From Chryseobacterium sp. JAH (GTDB lineage Bacteria; Bacteroidota; Bacteroidia; Flavobacteriales; Weeksellaceae): DNA of 64,000 nucleotides. The notes below the pieces were generated by a model, which did no database searches, had not been told where the DNA came from, and saw only the letters and a program-made list of their open reading frames with translations. The position numbers and the translations under genes are program-made. Where the stretch lies: positions 1-64,000 of the forward strand of contig NZ_LMAH01000012.1 of the NCBI RefSeq assembly GCF_001507335.1. Direction: 5' to 3'. Below are positions 37,236 to 46,310 of this stretch, one piece after another. Positions within the stretch are counted from its first letter, which is position 1, and each line of letters opens with the position of its first letter.

Positions 37236-39014
37236 ATGAATACCCAATCAACCAACAAAATAGCAATCATAGGTGGTGGCCCTGCTGCACTTTTAACTTT
37301 AAAACATATTCTCAAAAAATCACTTTGCCCCGAAACCATTTATATTTTTGAAAAAAACGAGCGGTTCGGTGTTGGGATGCCTTATGGAAAATTAGGCTCA
37401 ACAAAAGAACATGTTGCAAATGTTTCTGCCAATGAATTACCCGATTTGAGTTATTCATTTAAAGAATATCTGAAGAAAAATCCAGTGAAGGATTTTCCTG
37501 ATTTTAGTGATGCGGAGCAATTAAATTCTTATCAGGTAATTCCCAGATTGCTTTTGGGGAATTATTTGGAAGATCAGTTCAAAGAATATATTAAAATTGC
37601 AAAAAAAGCAGGAATTAAAATCATCGCTAAAACGAATACAACTGTAACTGACATCACAAAACTTGATCAAGGAAAAGAGGTTTTTAAAATCACGACCGAT
37701 CAGGAGGAGTTTCTTGCTGATACGGTTATTATTTGTACAGGGCATGTATGGCCAAAAAAACATGAAGAAAAAATAGAAGGATGGTTTGATTCTCCTTATC
37801 CTCCTTCAAAATTTACAAAAGCTACTGATTTTCCCGTTGCCATCCGTGGAACATCGCTTACAGCAGTTGATGCGGTAAAAACTATTTCCCGGCTAAACGG
37901 AGAGTTTATAAAAACTGAAAATGGAACTACGGAATTTAAACCGAATAAAGATTCTCAAAATTTTAGAATAAATTTGTTTTCAACGGGTGGTTTCTTACCT
38001 GCTCTGCGTTTTCATTCTGAAGATGATGCTTACTCTTCAGACTGGATGATGTCTTTAGACGAAATTTATGAGTACAAAAACAAAAACGGAGGTTTCGTAG
38101 ATTTAGATTATGTTTTTGAAATAAATTTTAAACTTCCCATTAAAAAGAAAGATGCGGAATTTTATACAATCATACAGGATTTAAGTATAGAAGAGTTTTC
38201 TGAAAAAATGCTTAGTTTAAGAGAAAGTTACGACAGTTTTGAACTGTTTAAATCTGAATTTGAAGAAGCAGAGAAATCAATTGACAAAAAAAAATCTATT
38301 ACTTGGAAAGAGAAACTTGCATCGTTTAGTTATGCTATGAATTATCCTGCAAAACATTTTTCTGCTGAAGATATGCTGCGTTTGAAATCAAGTTTAATGC
38401 CTTTAGTATCTGTAATTATTGCTTCACTTCCACAATCTTCTTATCAAGAACTGATGGCCTTACATAATGCAGGTCGTCTTGATTTAGTTCAGGTCGATAA
38501 AGAGAGTACAATGGAACCACATGCTGAACTTGGTGGTGTTTACCATTACAGTTCTGAAACGGGTCTCAAAAAGAATGAATACTACAAAATGTTTATTGAT
38601 GCAATTGGCCAACAGCAAATGAATATTACCGATCTTCCTTTTGCAGGCTTACAAAATCATCATGTGACAAGTGAAGGATATTTGGCTTTTAAAGAAAATA
38701 CTAAAGGAAAAGAATTGCTGGAAGACGGCATGGATAACGTACTTGAAGGACACAATAATAATTACTATCTGAAAGTTCCTGGTCTGGGAATCAATGATTT
38801 CTTTCAATCTCTGAATGTTTACAGTCAGGCTGTAGATCATCTTTTTATAATGGCAGTACCATTTATTGGCGGTTTAAATCCCGATTATTCCGGTTTGGAT
38901 TTTTGTGATACCGCAGCCGAAAAGATAGCTGAAGCTTTGAGCAGGTATGAAGTTCCTGTTATTGATATTAATCTCAATAATTTTAATAATGATTTACAGG
39001 AAAATATTGTTTAG
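37236..39014 (+). CDS. FAD/NAD(P)-binding protein
   Basis: 592 residues. The Rossmann motif is KIAIIGGGPAALLTL (GGGPAA at 13-18), followed by EKNERFGVGMPYG, and VIICTGHVWP for the second nucleotide-binding part. The layout fits the FAD-NAD(P)-binding family (PF13454) also found in lysine/ornithine monooxygenase-like and HydA-type proteins. No signal peptide. The substrate is unknown. The flanking regions give no hint at a pathway. Confidence 0.75.
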   Translation: MNTQSTNKIAIIGGGPAALLTLKHILKKSLCPETIYIFEKNERFGVGMPYGKLGSTKEHVANVSANELPDLSYSFKEYLKKNPVKDFPDFSDAEQLNSYQVIPRLLLGNYLEDQFKEYIKIAKKAGIKIIAKTNTTVTDITKLDQGKEVFKITTDQEEFLADTVIICTGHVWPKKHEEKIEGWFDSPYPPSKFTKATDFPVAIRGTSLTAVDAVKTISRLNGEFIKTENGTTEFKPNKDSQNFRINLFSTGGFLPALRFHSEDDAYSSDWMMSLDEIYEYKNKNGGFVDLDYVFEINFKLPIKKKDAEFYTIIQDLSIEEFSEKMLSLRESYDSFELFKSEFEEAEKSIDKKKSITWKEKLASFSYAMNYPAKHFSAEDMLRLKSSLMPLVSVIIASLPQSSYQELMALHNAGRLDLVQVDKESTMEPHAELGGVYHYSSETGLKKNEYYKMFIDAIGQQQMNITDLPFAGLQNHHVTSEGYLAFKENTKGKELLEDGMDNVLEGHNNNYYLKVPGLGINDFFQSLNVYSQAVDHLFIMAVPFIGGLNPDYSGLDFCDTAAEKIAEALSRYEVPVIDINLNNFNNDLQENIV

Positions 39015-39112
39015 CATTATTCTAACAAATAGAAGTGATGCTCTCATAAAGTGATTATTGAAAATTTAAGATGCAATATCCAGGGCAACACCAGCTTTAG
39101 TACTGGTGAAAA

Positions 39113-39310
39113 TCATCTTGCTTCATAGTAAAATACATTCATTGAAACTTCAAATCCATTAGCCATAAAGAGCGTTACAGTACTATCGGTTTTTGAGATC
39201 TCGGTTTTTGAAAAATGGGTATTGTCAAAAATATTTAGTCTTTTTTTACTATTTAATATTGAGGTACAAAACCTGTAGTAAGACTTGACATCAGTAGCCA
39301 CCACAATCAT
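39113..39310 (-). pseudogene. Probable truncated paralogue of the 23659..23937 protein
   Basis: 65 codons ending LFMANGFEVSMNVFYYEAR. This matches YFLTNGFEVSMNIFFDEA of the 92-residue protein at 23.7 kb, but the last 15 or so residues (SILNAAKANIIKSIE there) are missing and the N-terminal half differs. It is therefore either a truncated gene or a diverged shorter relative. Its start codon lies 15 bases from the terminator at 39325. Confidence 0.5.
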
Positions 39311-39324
39311 ATCGTATTAAAAGT

Positions 39325-39361
39325 AAAAATCCCGTAGTTTACAATAAACTACGGGATTTTT
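39325..39361. terminator. Strong terminator
   Basis: AAAAATCCCGTAGTTT pairs with AAACTACGGGATTTTT. It lies downstream of the minus-strand protease gene and is symmetrical, so it may act in both directions. Confidence 0.85.
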
Positions 39362-39469
39362 ACTTTCGTAATTTCTTTTAAATTTTGTTCATTTTGAATA
39401 TTCACTTTATTAAAAATTGATCAGGCGAAGCAGTCATCACAAACAATATCTGAATAATATGTTATGGCT

Positions 39470-40594
39470 TTATCTGATGTACTCTAAAACGTTTTTCTTT
39501 TCTAAAGTAAAAGTTTTCTTAGCTGAAGTTTCTATCGTTATAGATGAATTGCTGTCAAGTACCTTCTTAACTTCACAGACTGTTTCTGAATTGACTTTTG
39601 AAACATCTATATTATTAATTTTCAAAATTTTATCTTTTACATTTAATGCAGATAATTGAGGAAGCTGTATTTTATTGACGATGATAAAATCTTCCTTCAT
39701 TGGTGCGAAAGAGACGCCAAAAGTAAAATATCGAGGTTGGTCTCCGTTTGAATTAAGAATAATTTTTTTATGGATGAAATCGAGCTGAACCTCATAGTTT
39801 TCCATAAATCTAGTACCTAGAAGATTTCTTGAATCCGAGCTGCTATCTACCATCTGAACCCCCATATTTGAATTATTAATCTGAACCTCCATTAAATCAA
39901 CATATCTTTCTCCAATACTGACGCTGCTTATTGACTGAGCTAACAATCCTTCAAATGTCAGAAACAGATCATCTTTGATTTGATTATATGAATTTTGATC
40001 AAGCGTAAATCCCATTCCGGATCCTGTATCAAAAATAAACTCCAGATTTTGATTTCTTATCTTGATATTTATTTTAGGGACACCCGTAAAATTCTCCTCA
40101 GAAAATGGAATATGTACTGAATTTGCTACGTTTAATTCATTCACTTGATCCGATACTGTCAGTTTACTATTTTTAAAATCAATTTGCCAAATTTTACCTT
40201 TCATCATATTGGCACCAAAGATTCCGCTTATTTTCTTACATGCACGAGCGCTCATCCAGTTGATATCTGCAAAAGAAAAATTAACTTCTTTAAGATCCAT
40301 ATCTGATATCTGCAGTTTATTTGTAGAGAAAACATCCATTTTGGATTTGGCATTATTTGCGTCTGTTCCTTCAAATATAATCTTGGTTTTTTTTGCTTTT
40401 ATTTCATCCTTTAGTTCGGGTGAAATGAGAGTGAATGCTCCAGAATCAAAAATAAAATGGTGCTGTTTATCTTTTATTTTGACCTCAATAACAATTTTTC
40501 CATCAATCAATTCGAAAGGAATCGTTGCTGCATTAAAAAATAAAGGAAAAAGCAAGAGGACAATCGTTAAACATTGGACAGTATAATTTTTCAT
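39470..40594 (-). CDS. Secreted retropepsin-like aspartyl protease with C-terminal PDZ-like end
   Basis: 374 residues from ATG 40594; the in-frame ATG at 40636 precedes a non-signal stretch and is not preferred. Signal peptide CLTIVLLLFPLFFNAA. Two aspartyl protease half-sites are present: FIFD50-SGA and FIFD189-TGS, the pattern of retropepsin-like proteins with two lobes. The last 80 residues (LSALNVKDKILKINNIDVSK) resemble a PDZ domain. The catalytic type is clear; the target protein is unknown. Extracytoplasmic action is expected. Confidence 0.85.
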   Translation of the reverse strand: MKNYTVQCLTIVLLLFPLFFNAATIPFELIDGKIVIEVKIKDKQHHFIFDSGAFTLISPELKDEIKAKKTKIIFEGTDANNAKSKMDVFSTNKLQISDMDLKEVNFSFADINWMSARACKKISGIFGANMMKGKIWQIDFKNSKLTVSDQVNELNVANSVHIPFSEENFTGVPKINIKIRNQNLEFIFDTGSGMGFTLDQNSYNQIKDDLFLTFEGLLAQSISSVSIGERYVDLMEVQINNSNMGVQMVDSSSDSRNLLGTRFMENYEVQLDFIHKKIILNSNGDQPRYFTFGVSFAPMKEDFIIVNKIQLPQLSALNVKDKILKINNIDVSKVNSETVCEVKKVLDSNSSITIETSAKKTFTLEKKNVLEYIR

Positions 40595-40629
40595 TTTTTT
40601 GATTTTTGGTAAAAACAAATATAGGATAT

Positions 40630-40659
40630 AAAACAAAGACTGCCTAGAACGGCAGTCTT
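40630..40659 (-). terminator. Terminator of the 40682..40930 gene
   Basis: AAGACTGCC / GGCAGTCTT stem; the minus strand continues TTTGTTTT. Confidence 0.75.
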
Positions 40660-40681
40660 AATGCAATGCATTTAAAGTTTG

Positions 40682-40930
40682 TTACCGCTCCCAGCTCATA
40701 CCCAAACTCCCGCTTACAGCGGTAGGGCAGGTCTGAGGGTTAGTAGTTATAGCAACCGTAGTTGAAAGCTTTTTTTTCTTTTTACCTCTGGCTGCAAAGG
40801 GAGAAGGAGGTGTTGTATCCTGCATTTTGATAGGTATTTCTCCTGAAAATCCGATCGCTAAGCTAAAACCTGTGATTCTTAAATAAACTAATTCCAAAGA
40901 TTTGAGGTTGTCGAGTTGCTCATCGCTCAT
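40682..40930 (-). CDS. Small protein of unknown function
   Basis: 82 residues. It has an acidic, hydrophobic N-terminal half (LKSLELVYLRITGFSLAIGF), a lysine run (GKKKKK) and a Thr/Pro/Ser-rich C-terminal tail with one cysteine (NPQTCPTAVSG). No signal peptide. The layout, a leader-like half followed by a small polar tail, recalls peptide precursors, but no leader motif or modification enzyme is nearby. It has its own terminator. I regard it as a plausible gene of unknown role. Confidence 0.5.
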   Translation of the reverse strand: MSDEQLDNLKSLELVYLRITGFSLAIGFSGEIPIKMQDTTPPSPFAARGKKKKKLSTTVAITTNPQTCPTAVSGSLGMSWER

Positions 40931-40997
40931 TTAGAAATTTCCGGAAACAAATTGAATAGGGGTATTGGCAACTTGTTCAGAAACTTTCAATCTTTTA

Positions 40998-42812
40998 TTA
41001 TTTCTTCACAATGAGTTTAAATGTTTTTAATGCTTCCCCGGTATCAGTAGCTAAGTTGAGAATATAAGTTCCGGATACAAGAAGATTTTCTAAAGAGAAT
41101 TTGTGAATTTTACCTTTGGGTAAGTCTTCTTTATAGATTAATTTTCCGGAAATGTCAAAAAGGTGGATTTTGTAATTTGCTGTGCTTAATAAATCTCCGG
41201 TTATGTAGAAATTCCCGTTATTCGGGTTATTAAAAAGCTTAATTTGATCAGCCTTTATACTTTCTGATGTTGAAAGGTTTTTGGGCGTAAACTTAGCAAT
41301 AAAACAAGTGTAGTCTGAACTGCTTGGTCCTGTTATTGGTATGATTGCGGGTTGAAATGCTGCTTCTGTTGAGAACCCGTTGTGATTTGCAGTAATTCCG
41401 GCCAGGTAGAATGAGTCTGAATTTTTTGAAAAAAAGGATTTAACAGACCCACCTAAGAATATGCCTAAAGAAACGTCAGTAGCTCCATAATAAGAAGAAA
41501 CAACCAATTCTCCAGATGTATTAAACATTGCAAAAAAAATATCAGGTATACTCAGGTTGGGCTTTACGTTTACAAAAGCATTTGCGCTGGCAATATTCTG
41601 ACTGGATGTTGACCCGGAAATCAATATTTTGCTGCCTTTTACATCTAGACTAGAAAAATCATCTGATTCTGTGCCTCCAAAGTAAGTGCTCCAAACCCGC
41701 TGTCCGGAAAAACTAAATTTGCTGATCACACTGTCTTGGTTTCCCATCGGTTGCGCCTGATACGCTCCTGCAGTTGCAAAATAGTTGGTATTATTGGGTG
41801 AGTAGATTTCAAAAGACAAACCTAATGTATAAATCCCTGTTTCTGTTACTTTTATTATGCCAACATTTCCATAATTATCAGAAGGTCCATAATAAGTACC
41901 CCAGATTCTTTGGCCAGTATTTGCATTAAATCTCGAAATAGCACTGAGCGCTTTGGTTTGCTGAAATGTACCACTGGTGGCAAGTTGTGTATTGGTAACT
42001 AAGAAATCAGAACTGGTAACTAAGTACAGATCTCCATTATATTCATCAAGAGAAAATATTTGTTCAGCAGGATAGTAGGTTGACCATATTTTTTGTCCTG
42101 AAGAATTAAGTTTTACGAGATAAGCATTCTGTCTAAAGTTTCCATTGACGTAATCTAGTACAAAATTGCTTTGATAACTTCCCGTGTCTGCTAAGTCTTG
42201 TTTTTTGGTAAGTCCCGAGAAGTATATATTTCCTGCATCGTCTGTTGTAAAGCTTAGATCTGAAATGCCTGCAGGAATGAATGTTCTCCATAGAAAAATA
42301 CCGTTAGCGTCATACTTTGCCAAAAGTGATGTGCTATTGTTTTGTATATCTTCAACTACCGAACTTGTAAGCCAAACTCCTGTACTTGCGGAAGCATTGA
42401 GTATATTTTTTGATTCGTTTACATAATAACTTCCATCCTGATCACGATACATTATTCTTTCGCTTTCGGATGCGCCTAATGCAGTATTAGGAATCGCATA
42501 TTTTGAATAGAGCAAAGAACCATTATTATTAATCTTTCCTTCTAACCGGTTGAGTATGCCGGGAGTAAATCCCTGCATGCCCGTAGTGATAAATTGGTTG
42601 TAATAACTGGTATTCGAGTTGCTATTGTATTCTCTGTCAATGATAATATTACCATCATTAACCTCTGTTGCTTTATAGCTCGTGGTTCCCGTAGTTCCGT
42701 TGGTATGAACTCCTCCAAAATAAGTTCCCCAGCTTCTTTCATAGACCTGAGAAACTTGTGCAGAATATAATCCTGCAAAAAATACCAAAATGTAGTAAAA
42801 AGAATTCCTCAT
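40998..42812 (-). CDS. T9SS type A cargo protein with SBBP-like beta-propeller repeats
   Basis: 604 residues from ATG 42812, which begins a clear signal peptide (YYILVFFAGLYSAQ); an ATG 30 bases upstream is less likely. Repeats with WGTYFGG, WSTYYP, WGTYYGP and WSTYFGG are spaced about 50-80 residues apart, as in SBBP-type propeller proteins. The C-terminal 80 residues (LFNNPNNGNFYITGD, YKIHLFDISGKLIY, GTYILNLATDTGE) are a type A sorting domain that the T9SS cuts off after export. Function of the propeller is unknown. Confidence 0.88.
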   Translation of the reverse strand: MRNSFYYILVFFAGLYSAQVSQVYERSWGTYFGGVHTNGTTGTTSYKATEVNDGNIIIDREYNSNSNTSYYNQFITTGMQGFTPGILNRLEGKINNNGSLLYSKYAIPNTALGASESERIMYRDQDGSYYVNESKNILNASASTGVWLTSSVVEDIQNNSTSLLAKYDANGIFLWRTFIPAGISDLSFTTDDAGNIYFSGLTKKQDLADTGSYQSNFVLDYVNGNFRQNAYLVKLNSSGQKIWSTYYPAEQIFSLDEYNGDLYLVTSSDFLVTNTQLATSGTFQQTKALSAISRFNANTGQRIWGTYYGPSDNYGNVGIIKVTETGIYTLGLSFEIYSPNNTNYFATAGAYQAQPMGNQDSVISKFSFSGQRVWSTYFGGTESDDFSSLDVKGSKILISGSTSSQNIASANAFVNVKPNLSIPDIFFAMFNTSGELVVSSYYGATDVSLGIFLGGSVKSFFSKNSDSFYLAGITANHNGFSTEAAFQPAIIPITGPSSSDYTCFIAKFTPKNLSTSESIKADQIKLFNNPNNGNFYITGDLLSTANYKIHLFDISGKLIYKEDLPKGKIHKFSLENLLVSGTYILNLATDTGEALKTFKLIVKK

Positions 42813-43334
42813 CTTATCTGAATAATAAAGTATGTTACGCATTTTTGCTTAAAAAATAATAAATTACGGTCAGCTAATTTTTCATTGTTAATTTTTGCAT
42901 AGGCCAATTCATCATAATTAGTTTTCACTAAAAAATAACTTGTCCAAAGAAAATTTAAAATAGATAAACCACAAATAATGACCTTTTAAAATCATTTTTC
43001 ATAAAGTCCTTTGGTGAAAATAAACGGCAAAGAAAATGAAAATACCATCAGAACGATTCTAGATATACGATTAAATGGTTTTTTTTAATTTATTATGTAA
43101 ATATAAATTAATAATACTGCTATTATTTAAAAATATATCAGTCTTTTTTTAGAATTTTTATTTCTTACTCAAAATAGGATATTTAAATTTTAAAGCTGTA
43201 ATTTGGTAATGATGTAGATTTTAAAATGTGTACATCAGGAAAAAAGTATCTGCTACGGCCGGTATGCTTTTTTTTCTATAATTTTAAAAAGCTTAGATAC
43301 AGTACGTCGTAAAAACCGATAACAATTAACCAAT
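42813..43334. other. AT-rich intergenic region
   Basis: About 520 bases between divergent genes. No gene or RNA recognised. Confidence 0.4.
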
Positions 43335-44696
43335 ATGAAAAAACGTCTGAGTCCGATAGTTTCTTTCCCATTTATTGTATGTTTAGGGTTGCTGATCCTG
43401 AATGATTTTTATCTGAAAACAACCTATCATAATATACTTACCGGAAAACTATCAGATTTGTGCGGGCTTTTTGTATTTCCTGTTTTCTGGTCTGTTTTAC
43501 TGCCTAAATACCGATCAGCAATTTTCACAACAACGGCGGTATTTTTTGTTTACTGGAAAACTTCCCATTCACAGCCATTTATCGATTTTTTCAGTGAAGT
43601 ATTCTTCCCGATAGAAAGAACAGTGGATCTGACGGATCTTCTTGCTTTGCCAATTTTAGCAGCAGCATGGTTCAGTATGGACAGCGATCAGCAGAAACCA
43701 GTACTTTTAGTCTGGCAAAAAAGAATAAATCCTTATCTGATCGGGGCAATAGCCATTTTTGCATTTTATTCTACCAGTAAACCCAGATACACGCAAAGGC
43801 TTGATCAGCCGCATTATATACTTCTTACATCAGACAAACCTATTGACAGAAGTGATTACGACCATTTACAGTATTTTAGATTTGATTCATTGCTTGTCGT
43901 CAAAGTTGACGAGATTTCTCTGTCCGAAAGACCGGTGAAATATGATGACTACAGCAAAAATGCTGCTGTCAAAAATCTTGATTACACTGTCTCGCAGATG
44001 CTTGGTAATGGAGTACGATTGGTTGACCCGAAAACAATTACCTATTTAAATATAAATACAGCCGAAGGGGTAGATTCCGTACGATTCAGGGGTGGGCTTT
44101 TAGATGGGAAGTTGATAAGGAAAAAGGATGGCAAAATAACTATTGCCGGTTTATACAAAAACGGTATTGAAGACTCTGTCTGGGTTTTCCATAATGGTAA
44201 CGGGAAATTTTCAAATGCAGTTACTTTTGTTAATGGTGAACGTACAAAAGTTCAGTTGTTCGAAAACAGCAACGTAATAAAAACTGATCATGTTAATACA
44301 CGGAAAGATACTGTAAGATATAAATTGATCCAGATTATTATACTTGTCCTGTTATTAATTGGAACCGTATTTCTTATAATCAGAAATTATCATCAGGCAT
44401 CAGAAAAGCTGCAAATGAAAAAGCTGTCGAAGTGGCTTTTGTGCATCTTCATGCCGATAGTTGTCTGGTGTATACATTTTGCGATGATACTTTTGTTGGG
44501 TAACTACCACTACGATATTTTTATTGTTTTGGGTATTGCTATTCTAATGTATCTGATAGCCTGTCCTCTTTTCTTTATTGTCATTTTTGGAATTCAGCTC
44601 AGGAAACAAATTGATTTGCTTTGGTATACTCTTTTATTGGCGTTAGCGTTCAGTATCTGGATTGAAATTAACATCTACCTTGAGCTTTCAATATGA
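43335..44696 (+). CDS. Membrane protein of unknown function
   Basis: 453 residues. The N-terminal part has membrane helices (about 8-25, 42-58, 63-75, 98-112, 131-146), with the wording LTGKLSDLCGLFVFPVFW between. A soluble segment (about 150-320) carries MORN-like strands (FRGGLLDGKLIRKKDGKIT, NGIEDSVWVFHNGNGKF). Three or four more helices follow (about 332-350, 366-390, 393-425, 430-450). I do not recognise the family. The direct repeat at 44697 begins right after its stop codon. Confidence 0.7.
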   Translation: MKKRLSPIVSFPFIVCLGLLILNDFYLKTTYHNILTGKLSDLCGLFVFPVFWSVLLPKYRSAIFTTTAVFFVYWKTSHSQPFIDFFSEVFFPIERTVDLTDLLALPILAAAWFSMDSDQQKPVLLVWQKRINPYLIGAIAIFAFYSTSKPRYTQRLDQPHYILLTSDKPIDRSDYDHLQYFRFDSLLVVKVDEISLSERPVKYDDYSKNAAVKNLDYTVSQMLGNGVRLVDPKTITYLNINTAEGVDSVRFRGGLLDGKLIRKKDGKITIAGLYKNGIEDSVWVFHNGNGKFSNAVTFVNGERTKVQLFENSNVIKTDHVNTRKDTVRYKLIQIIILVLLLIGTVFLIIRNYHQASEKLQMKKLSKWLLCIFMPIVVWCIHFAMILLLGNYHYDIFIVLGIAILMYLIACPLFFIVIFGIQLRKQIDLLWYTLLLALAFSIWIEINIYLELSI

Positions 44697-44766
44697 ATTT
44701 TAATAACGTTATTCTGTATTTTCACCCGCTAAGTGGTTATTAATCTCTCTTCTAAAAGCTTACAAT
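44697..44766. repeat. Direct repeat, copy 2 (about 70 bases)
   Basis: ATTTTAATAACGTTATTC, GCTAAGTGGTTATT and CTTCTAAAAGCTTACAAT match the copy at 33901..33967. The minus strand of this copy also codes an HCKLLEER end like the fragment there. Confidence 0.7.
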
Positions 44767-44909
44767 GTTCTAATCATAACCATGTAAGTCTACGTTTTTT
44801 TAGTTCATCAGAAAAGAACCCGATTTCAATACCGCGCCTTCCGGTAATGAGTTCACCCTCAAAGAACAGCAAAAGAAAACCTCAAAGACGCTAAACCTTT
44901 ATCCATTCA

Positions 44910-44951
44910 AAGGATATTGGGAAGTTTGAGTTTTCGTTTAAAAATGCTTAG
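44910..44951 (+). pseudogene. Tiny DUF3945-like C-terminal remnant
   Basis: KDIGKFEFSFKNA-stop; the same bases and residues (KDIGKFEFLFKNP) occur in the longer DUF3945-like remnant at 46033..46254. Only 13 residues are left. Confidence 0.5.
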
Positions 44952-45104
44952 AATGAGAAAAAATTAACGGATAAAAATCCAATGAAATCAAAGGGTCTAA
45001 AAATATAATTGATTACAAATTAGGGATCTGTAATTTGCATTCAGAGGATCGTTTTTCGTTTAAATGTCAAAATAATTTATTGATTATAGTGAAGATAACC
45101 TATT

Positions 45105-45833
45105 TTAATACTTCGCGATTTTAGTTTGCTGGATGATATCTCCATTTTTATCTGAAAGCACTAAAATATAGGTGCCTTCCGCAAACTGTTCCATATTTAT
45201 TTGTGACACATTTTTATACGATCCCAATTTTTGACCAACCATATTGTATAATGTTGCATCAGCATTTACTGAAAAATGAAGCAAGTTTTTTACAGGATTT
45301 GGATACGTTAAAATACTTTTTTTTACAGTTTCTTCAGTTGCTAAAAATGATTGACAGTCTGAACTGTAAGTAGCGGCAGCATCTTTAGCCCAATAAGTTC
45401 CTATCATGTTGCTGTTATCAATCTGAATACACAGAAGATTAGGATTATTTGCAGAATATAGCCATATCAGGGCACTATTGTTTCCATTTTTTACATTGAG
45501 TGTTGTTAACTGATTTTCAGCACAACCCAAATAAGTTAAAGCAGTATTGTGGCTCACATCTAACGTTGTCAGTTGATTGCCATGACAAAACAGATCGGTA
45601 AGATTTACAAATGCTTCAATACCGGTAAGATCTGAAATGTTTTGATTGCCGATGTGTAACGCACCACTGTATCCAATTGCTTCTGAAACTTGTATGTCTC
45701 CATCACCATTCATATTGATTAAGGGTATGTTGAGCAATAAGTTTTTAAAATTATTATCAGGTATATGAACGTTTTGTGCTTGGATAAAGTTTACAGTGAG
45801 AAGGACTAAAATATAAAGTAATTTTTTTTTCAT
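45105..45833 (-). CDS. T9SS type A cargo protein with leucine-rich repeats
   Basis: 242 residues from ATG 45833 with a signal peptide (LLYILVLLTVNFIQAQ). Three or four leucine-rich repeats follow an IPDNNFKNLLL cap: LHIGNQNISDLTGIEAF, NLTDLFCHGNQLTTLDV, ALTYLGCAENQLTTLNV. A type A sorting domain forms the end (TYPNPVKNLLHFSV, GTYILVLSDKNGD). The repeats are fewer than in most such proteins. It is exported and released or attached at the surface. It lies between two mobile-element remnants. Confidence 0.88.
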   Translation of the reverse strand: MKKKLLYILVLLTVNFIQAQNVHIPDNNFKNLLLNIPLINMNGDGDIQVSEAIGYSGALHIGNQNISDLTGIEAFVNLTDLFCHGNQLTTLDVSHNTALTYLGCAENQLTTLNVKNGNNSALIWLYSANNPNLLCIQIDNSNMIGTYWAKDAAATYSSDCQSFLATEETVKKSILTYPNPVKNLLHFSVNADATLYNMVGQKLGSYKNVSQINMEQFAEGTYILVLSDKNGDIIQQTKIAKY

Positions 45834-46032
45834 ATTGAAATTGCTATGGATCATATTTTCACCAGGATTGGCTTTAGAATCGTTTATCGAAAAAAAGTTT
45901 CAAGTGCTTTTTAAATTGTAAAAATTTTCAGCAAATATAATGAGAAAAACTCCATTTTATTCCAATGGCTATGATATATATACGATCATAATCTCATAAA
46001 TCATTTATCAAAAATCTACAAAAACAAAATAA

Positions 46033-46254
46033 TCAATAATCTTTAGAGGCGAACCTCTCAACAAATGTCAGATCGAAAAACTCAAAACAGGGGAGACCGC
46101 CTACATCAACGGACTCACCAACATCAAAGGGAAGAAATACCAAGGCTGCATCAGTTTCGATAAAGATATCGGAAAGTTTGAGTTTTTATTTAAAAATCCC
46201 AAGAATCTAATTGAGAGAATAAAAAAACCTCAAGTAAAACAAGAGGTAGGATAA
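46033..46254 (+). pseudogene. DUF3945-type mobile-element gene remnant
   Basis: 74 codons open from a stop to TAA, without start codon. FRGEPLNKCQIEKLKTGET, AYINGLTNIKGKKYQGCISF and KDIGKFEFLFKNP match the C-terminal pattern of DUF3945 proteins (G-x-x-L-x-x-x-Q-x-x-x-L-x-x-G, then GLTSKKGKxF), which are carried by Bacteroidota conjugative elements and plasmids. The rest of the gene is missing, which marks decay of an integrated element. Confidence 0.7.
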
Positions 46255-46310
46255 TGTAGGTAAGGCCAACTTTAATTAACATAAATCCAAAGATAAATTG
46301 TGTGAAAATT

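Noticed and set aside
33901-44766. A complete mobile island bounded by the direct repeats
   Set aside because: No integrase, transposase or transfer gene lies between, so I report only the repeats.
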